Positions 60,814 to 64,000 of a stretch of DNA of 64,000 bases are shown in pieces; positions within the stretch are counted from its first letter, which is position 1; each line of letters starts with the position of its first letter. Below the pieces are notes generated by a model. The model was not told where the DNA came from and made no database searches. It worked only from the letters and a program-made list of their open reading frames with translations. Where the stretch lies: IMG/VR virus record IMGVR_UViG_3300042451_000707, positions 1 through 64,000 of that record; one strand, written 5' to 3'. Position numbers and translations under genes: made by a program. The DNA is from a virus.

Positions 60814-61440
60814 ATGGATAGATTAATGGAAAAATTGGCTTTATCAAAAGCGATTATGGATAAAGCGGATGGAATAAAAAGTTCTAATTCTTTAAACGGA
60901 GGTCTTCCTCCAACATCATTACAACAATTAAACGCTCCGGAAACATTTAATGTTCCGAACGCAAAATATAATATTCCAAGTGAATTTTTAGGAGAATCAC
61001 AACAAAAAAATCAACCGTTCGTTTCAAACGAACCAAGAGAAAATACAAAACCTGTTGGTGTTCCTACGGTGGAAGCGATTAAAAATTCTAAATTACCTGA
61101 CGAAATTAAAAGGTTAATGATGGAACATCCAATCGCTCAACCTCAACAACAAACAACAACAATTTCAAATGAATTGATTGAAAAAGCGTCAAGATTGATG
61201 GGAACGAATAAAGAAAATTATATCCCTGAATCCGCAAAACCAAAACAACAAACTCAACCCACTACAGGTGGAATTGACTACAAATTAATCAAAAAAATGA
61301 TTAACGAAGCGGTTAATGAAGCTTTACATGAAAATGGGTTAATTACCGAGAGTTCTGAAAAATCCAATGAAGTTTTTACATTCAAAGTAGGTAAGCACGT
61401 ATTTGAAGGTAAAGTAACCAAAATTAAAAAATTATCATAG
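60814..61440 (+). CDS. Hypothetical Gln/Pro-rich protein
   Basis: This 208-aa protein of unknown family has an N-terminal helix (RLMEKLALSKAIMDKADGI), a long disordered Asn/Gln/Pro-rich centre (about 25-145), then a helix (YKLIKKMINEAVNEAL) and a final beta-hairpin (VFTFKVGKHVFEGKVTKIKK). This helix-disorder-helix layout is common in phage scaffold or virion-associated proteins. It lies 18 nt after the WYL gene, last of the small plus-strand set before the glycosyltransferase. Confidence 0.65.
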   Translation: MDRLMEKLALSKAIMDKADGIKSSNSLNGGLPPTSLQQLNAPETFNVPNAKYNIPSEFLGESQQKNQPFVSNEPRENTKPVGVPTVEAIKNSKLPDEIKRLMMEHPIAQPQQQTTTISNELIEKASRLMGTNKENYIPESAKPKQQTQPTTGGIDYKLIKKMINEAVNEALHENGLITESSEKSNEVFTFKVGKHVFEGKVTKIKKLS

Positions 61441-61496
61441 CCCCTTTATTTTTGAACTAAAATTACTATATTTTTTAGAAAATATATTAATTTATT

Positions 61497-62705
61497 ATGT
61501 CTAAAATCAAAGTATTAGTAACACCTTCAGACCGTACCGGAGTTGGGAAATTCCGTTCTATTGACCCTCACGTATTTCTACAAAATTTATACGGAAATGA
61601 ATTCCATGTTGATATAGTTTATGACCCATCATATGATGATATGAACTTTTGGAAAGATTATCAAATTGTTATTTACCATAGAAGTATTGGTCACGATTTT
61701 GATAGGGCTCACGCGTTAATTCAAAAATTAAACGAAATGGGTATTGTCACAATTTGTGATATTGACGACTATTGGATGCCGGGCAAAGAACACCCAATTC
61801 ACGATATAATTAGAGTTAATAAAATTAACGAAAAGATTATTGCAAATCTTAAAGTTTCAAAATATGTTACAACAACCACAGAATTATTTGCGGACGAAAT
61901 TCGTAAAATAAACAAAAATGTTGTTGTTTTTCCTAACGCAATTAACCCAAATGAAGAACAATTTAAAGAACCTACAATAGAATCCGATAGATTACGAGTT
62001 GGATGGTTAGGTGGTTCCTCTCACTTACACGATTTACAATTATTAGATTTTGCAAGACTTTCACAATATAAAGACAATTTACAATTTGTACTATGTGGAT
62101 TTGATACAAGAGGAACGGTAACCGAGATTAATAAACAAACAGGAGAACATAAGAAGAGAGATATTTTACCTCACGAAACAGTTTGGGCTCAGTATGAAAA
62201 AATATTCACACAAAACCTTACAACGGTATCTGAAGAATATAAAAAATATCTGTTACAATATACTCAAGAAAAATATCCAAATGAATTAAACGAAGCATAT
62301 GTTCGTGTTTGGACACAACCCGTAACGGCTTATGCGAAGAATTACTCAAAATTTGACATCTCTCTCGCACCAATTAAAAACCACATGTTTAACCGAATGA
62401 AATCTCAATTGAAAGTAATTGAGGCAGGATTTTACAAGAAAGCTATTATTGCGTCAAATGTTGGTCCATACACGATAGATTTGAAACATTGTTTAGACCG
62501 TGGTAATTTTGTTGATGGAAACGCCTTATTAGTTGATGAGAATAGAAATCACTCTGATTGGTCAAAATACATTGAGAAATTATTAAAAAATCCAAATATG
62601 GTTAAAGATATGGGTGAGAGATTATATGAAACCGTAAAGGATAAGTATGACTTAAATAATGTAACAAAAGATAGAAGAGAATTTTATTTAAACACATTAA
62701 AGTAA
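61497..62705 (+). CDS. GT-B glycosyltransferase (GT4-like)
   Basis: This 402-aa protein has a two-lobed GT-B layout. The N-terminal lobe starts KVLVTPSDRTGVGKFRSID and has VTICDIDDYW. The C-terminal lobe has VGWLGGSSHLHDLQLL and the LKVIEAGFYKKAIIASNVGP donor-binding segment, where the E resembles the GT4 EX7E motif. It is apart from the seven-gene cassette but may act in the same glycan route, or on DNA or host surface sugars. It precedes the DnaQ-like exonuclease by nine bases. Confidence 0.82.
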   Translation: MSKIKVLVTPSDRTGVGKFRSIDPHVFLQNLYGNEFHVDIVYDPSYDDMNFWKDYQIVIYHRSIGHDFDRAHALIQKLNEMGIVTICDIDDYWMPGKEHPIHDIIRVNKINEKIIANLKVSKYVTTTTELFADEIRKINKNVVVFPNAINPNEEQFKEPTIESDRLRVGWLGGSSHLHDLQLLDFARLSQYKDNLQFVLCGFDTRGTVTEINKQTGEHKKRDILPHETVWAQYEKIFTQNLTTVSEEYKKYLLQYTQEKYPNELNEAYVRVWTQPVTAYAKNYSKFDISLAPIKNHMFNRMKSQLKVIEAGFYKKAIIASNVGPYTIDLKHCLDRGNFVDGNALLVDENRNHSDWSKYIEKLLKNPNMVKDMGERLYETVKDKYDLNNVTKDRREFYLNTLK

Positions 62706-62713
62706 AAAAAAAT

Positions 62714-63415
62714 ATGATAAACACACCATTAACAAAATTATTATTTTTAGACATTGAAACCGTTGGAGTTCAACCTGATTGGGAATCTCTCCAAACGAAT
62801 AGACCTGAATTGGCGTTTCAATTTGAGAACTATTACGATTGGTTTCAAAAAAGATTTCCTGAAGACGCTGACAAGCCTGTTGGAGATATGTTTGTTAATA
62901 GGTCGGCATTGGTACCGGAATTCGCAAGAATTGCTTGTGTGAGTGTTGCCTTCGTAACTGACAAAGGCGAAACCAAAATGCAATCATTTAGTAATCCTGA
63001 CGAAAAAATAATGTTACAAGAAGTTCAAAAACTATTATATAGAGTTGGAGAACTTGGTTTCTTTTTATGTGGCCATAATGTTAAAGGATTTGATATTCCA
63101 ATGTTGGCGAAAAGAATGATTATGAATGGGATTATGCCACCAAAAATATTACCCGGACACGATACTAAACCATGGGAAATCAAAGCGTTAGACACCAAAG
63201 AAGTTTGGCAATATGGTGGATATGGTTCAATTGCGTCATTAGAACTTATGTGTGTATGTTTGGGTATTGAGTCTTCAAAAAACATGGAAGTAACCGGAAA
63301 TAAAGTTCACGAGGCATTTTGGGTGAAAAAAGATATTAAGGGTATTATTGAATATTGTGAAAAGGACGTATCGGTTTTAATCGATGTCATAAAAAAATTA
63401 AATGAATTAAAATAA
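62714..63415 (+). CDS. DnaQ-like 3'-5' exonuclease (PolB-associated type)
   Basis: This 233-aa protein is a DEDD exonuclease of the stand-alone PolB-like family. LLFLDIETVG carries the first acidic pair, GHNVKGFDIPMLAKR the second Asp, and YCEKDVSVLIDVI the last. SLELMCVCLGIES is a usual family segment. It would degrade single-stranded 3' ends and may serve repair or processing. The stop codon TAA shares its last base with the next start (TAATG), so it is coupled to dUTPase. Confidence 0.85.
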   Translation: MINTPLTKLLFLDIETVGVQPDWESLQTNRPELAFQFENYYDWFQKRFPEDADKPVGDMFVNRSALVPEFARIACVSVAFVTDKGETKMQSFSNPDEKIMLQEVQKLLYRVGELGFFLCGHNVKGFDIPMLAKRMIMNGIMPPKILPGHDTKPWEIKALDTKEVWQYGGYGSIASLELMCVCLGIESSKNMEVTGNKVHEAFWVKKDIKGIIEYCEKDVSVLIDVIKKLNELK

Positions 63416-64000
63416 TGTTAGATATAAACAACTTAGGTCATTTTGACCCAAAAACGAAAGACGAGATTATTAGACAATTTGAGAAAATCAAAGCTGAAGC
63501 AGGTATTGAAACTGAAGATGATAATTATCAAAAAGAACTTGATGAAATGTTAGGATTTTCTATGGATGAAATGGAAGAAGAGATAAATAAAATGTCGAAA
63601 ACCAAAACCATAAAAGTTGAACTAACAAATGCGGATTCCGTTTTTCCAAAATATGCTTACCCATCAGATTCGGGATTTGATTTACATGCGTCGGAAGAAG
63701 TTATTATAGGTCCGTTTGGTAGAGCATTAGTTCCAACAGGATTAAAAGTTTCTTTTGAGGAAGGATATGAAATTCAAGTTAGACCAAAAAGTGGATTGGC
63801 AATTAAACAAGGATTAACAGTTCTTAACACACCCGGAACCGTAGACCAGGGATATACCGGTGAAATTCAAGTTATTGTTTTCAACACCAATAATACGACG
63901 GTAACAATACCTAAAGGTATGAAAGTAGGTCAAGCGGTGTTATGTCCTGTAGTTCAAGGTAAATATGTTAATTTTGAATCGGTGGATAAAGTGGAGGACA
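63415..64000 (+). CDS. dut: dUTPase with an acidic N-terminal extension (partial)
   Basis: This frame is cut by the window end. It hydrolyses dUTP to dUMP, keeping uracil out of DNA and feeding dTMP synthesis. The first 59 residues are an acidic helical extension (KTKDEIIRQFEKIKAEAG, EMLGFSMDEMEEEINKM). The standard fold follows: motif 1 SDSGFDLHA, motif 2 PKSGLA, motif 3 GTVDQGYTGEI and motif 4 GMKVGQAVLCPV. The final glycine-rich motif 5 would lie beyond the window. An internal ATG at 63592 (residue 60) begins right at the normal dUTPase start, so the extended form may not be the only product. Confidence 0.9.
   Translation, partial: MLDINNLGHFDPKTKDEIIRQFEKIKAEAGIETEDDNYQKELDEMLGFSMDEMEEEINKMSKTKTIKVELTNADSVFPKYAYPSDSGFDLHASEEVIIGPFGRALVPTGLKVSFEEGYEIQVRPKSGLAIKQGLTVLNTPGTVDQGYTGEIQVIVFNTNNTTVTIPKGMKVGQAVLCPVVQGKYVNFESVDKVED

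Noticed and set aside
1-64000. tRNA genes
   Set aside because: I saw no cloverleaf-like T-loop sequence (GGTTCGAATCC-type) in any intergenic gap, and most gaps are too short.

Overview
This window is part of a large, A+T-rich, T4-like contractile-tailed phage (myovirus) genome. It holds recognisable counterparts of the T4 replication and recombination set (class Ia ribonucleotide reductase, DnaB-type helicase, 5'-3' exonuclease/RNase H, UvsX, gp32, family B DNA polymerase) and of the T4 tail set (sheath gp18, tube gp19, neck gp13, probable gp14 and gp15, gp26-like protein, tape measure, gp53-like wedge protein). Terminase, portal, major capsid protein and prohead protease are not here, so the window is only part of the genome. 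A Bacteroidetes (flavobacterial) host is inferred. Start codons have no GGAGG-like Shine-Dalgarno sequence and are preceded by A/T-rich stretches. NrdB is of the NrdBe type common in Bacteroidetes. The fibres carry collagen-like GSSGTSG repeats and TPTPT stalks.

Layout. 1-9229 (minus): nucleotide metabolism and replication genes nrdA, nrdB, helicase, an unknown, exonuclease, a C5 DNA methyltransferase and uvsX, with gp32 as a separate unit bounded by a terminator and a promoter-like motif. 9343-32637 (minus): tail and baseplate block, including two giant baseplate-type proteins (2427 and 1678 aa), the tape measure with an overlapping chaperone pair, tube, a HAD phosphatase, a 1079-aa sheath and probable gp15/gp14. 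32692-37501 (plus): SNF2 helicase, a Mn-superoxide dismutase fused to a nuclease-like domain, neck gp13 and a small unknown. 37487-40213 (minus): DNA polymerase. 40305-41709: a small Ig-like protein, a ribbon-helix-helix (RHH) regulator and an HNH endonuclease. 41706-48138 (minus): seven glycosyltransferase and methyltransferase genes. 48217-58759 (minus): adhesin/fibre block with mucin-like stalks, collagen-like repeats and CBM5/12-like modules. 58812-64000 (plus): small unknowns, a WYL-domain protein, a GT-B glycosyltransferase, a DnaQ-like exonuclease and dUTPase, which runs off the end.

Two layers of organisation stand out. First, an A/T octamer, TATTTAT(A/T/C), lies in coding orientation 3-45 nt upstream of 18 genes or transcription units, mostly structural, and is often preceded by an intrinsic terminator. 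I read it as a candidate phage promoter. Second, a glycosylation cassette sits directly downstream of the Thr/Pro-rich fibre genes, which suggests the phage may decorate its own fibres. Other unusual items are the SOD-nuclease fusion, an OmpA-like domain inside a baseplate protein, a possible +1 frameshift in the tail chaperone pair, and a fibre paralogue broken by in-frame stops.
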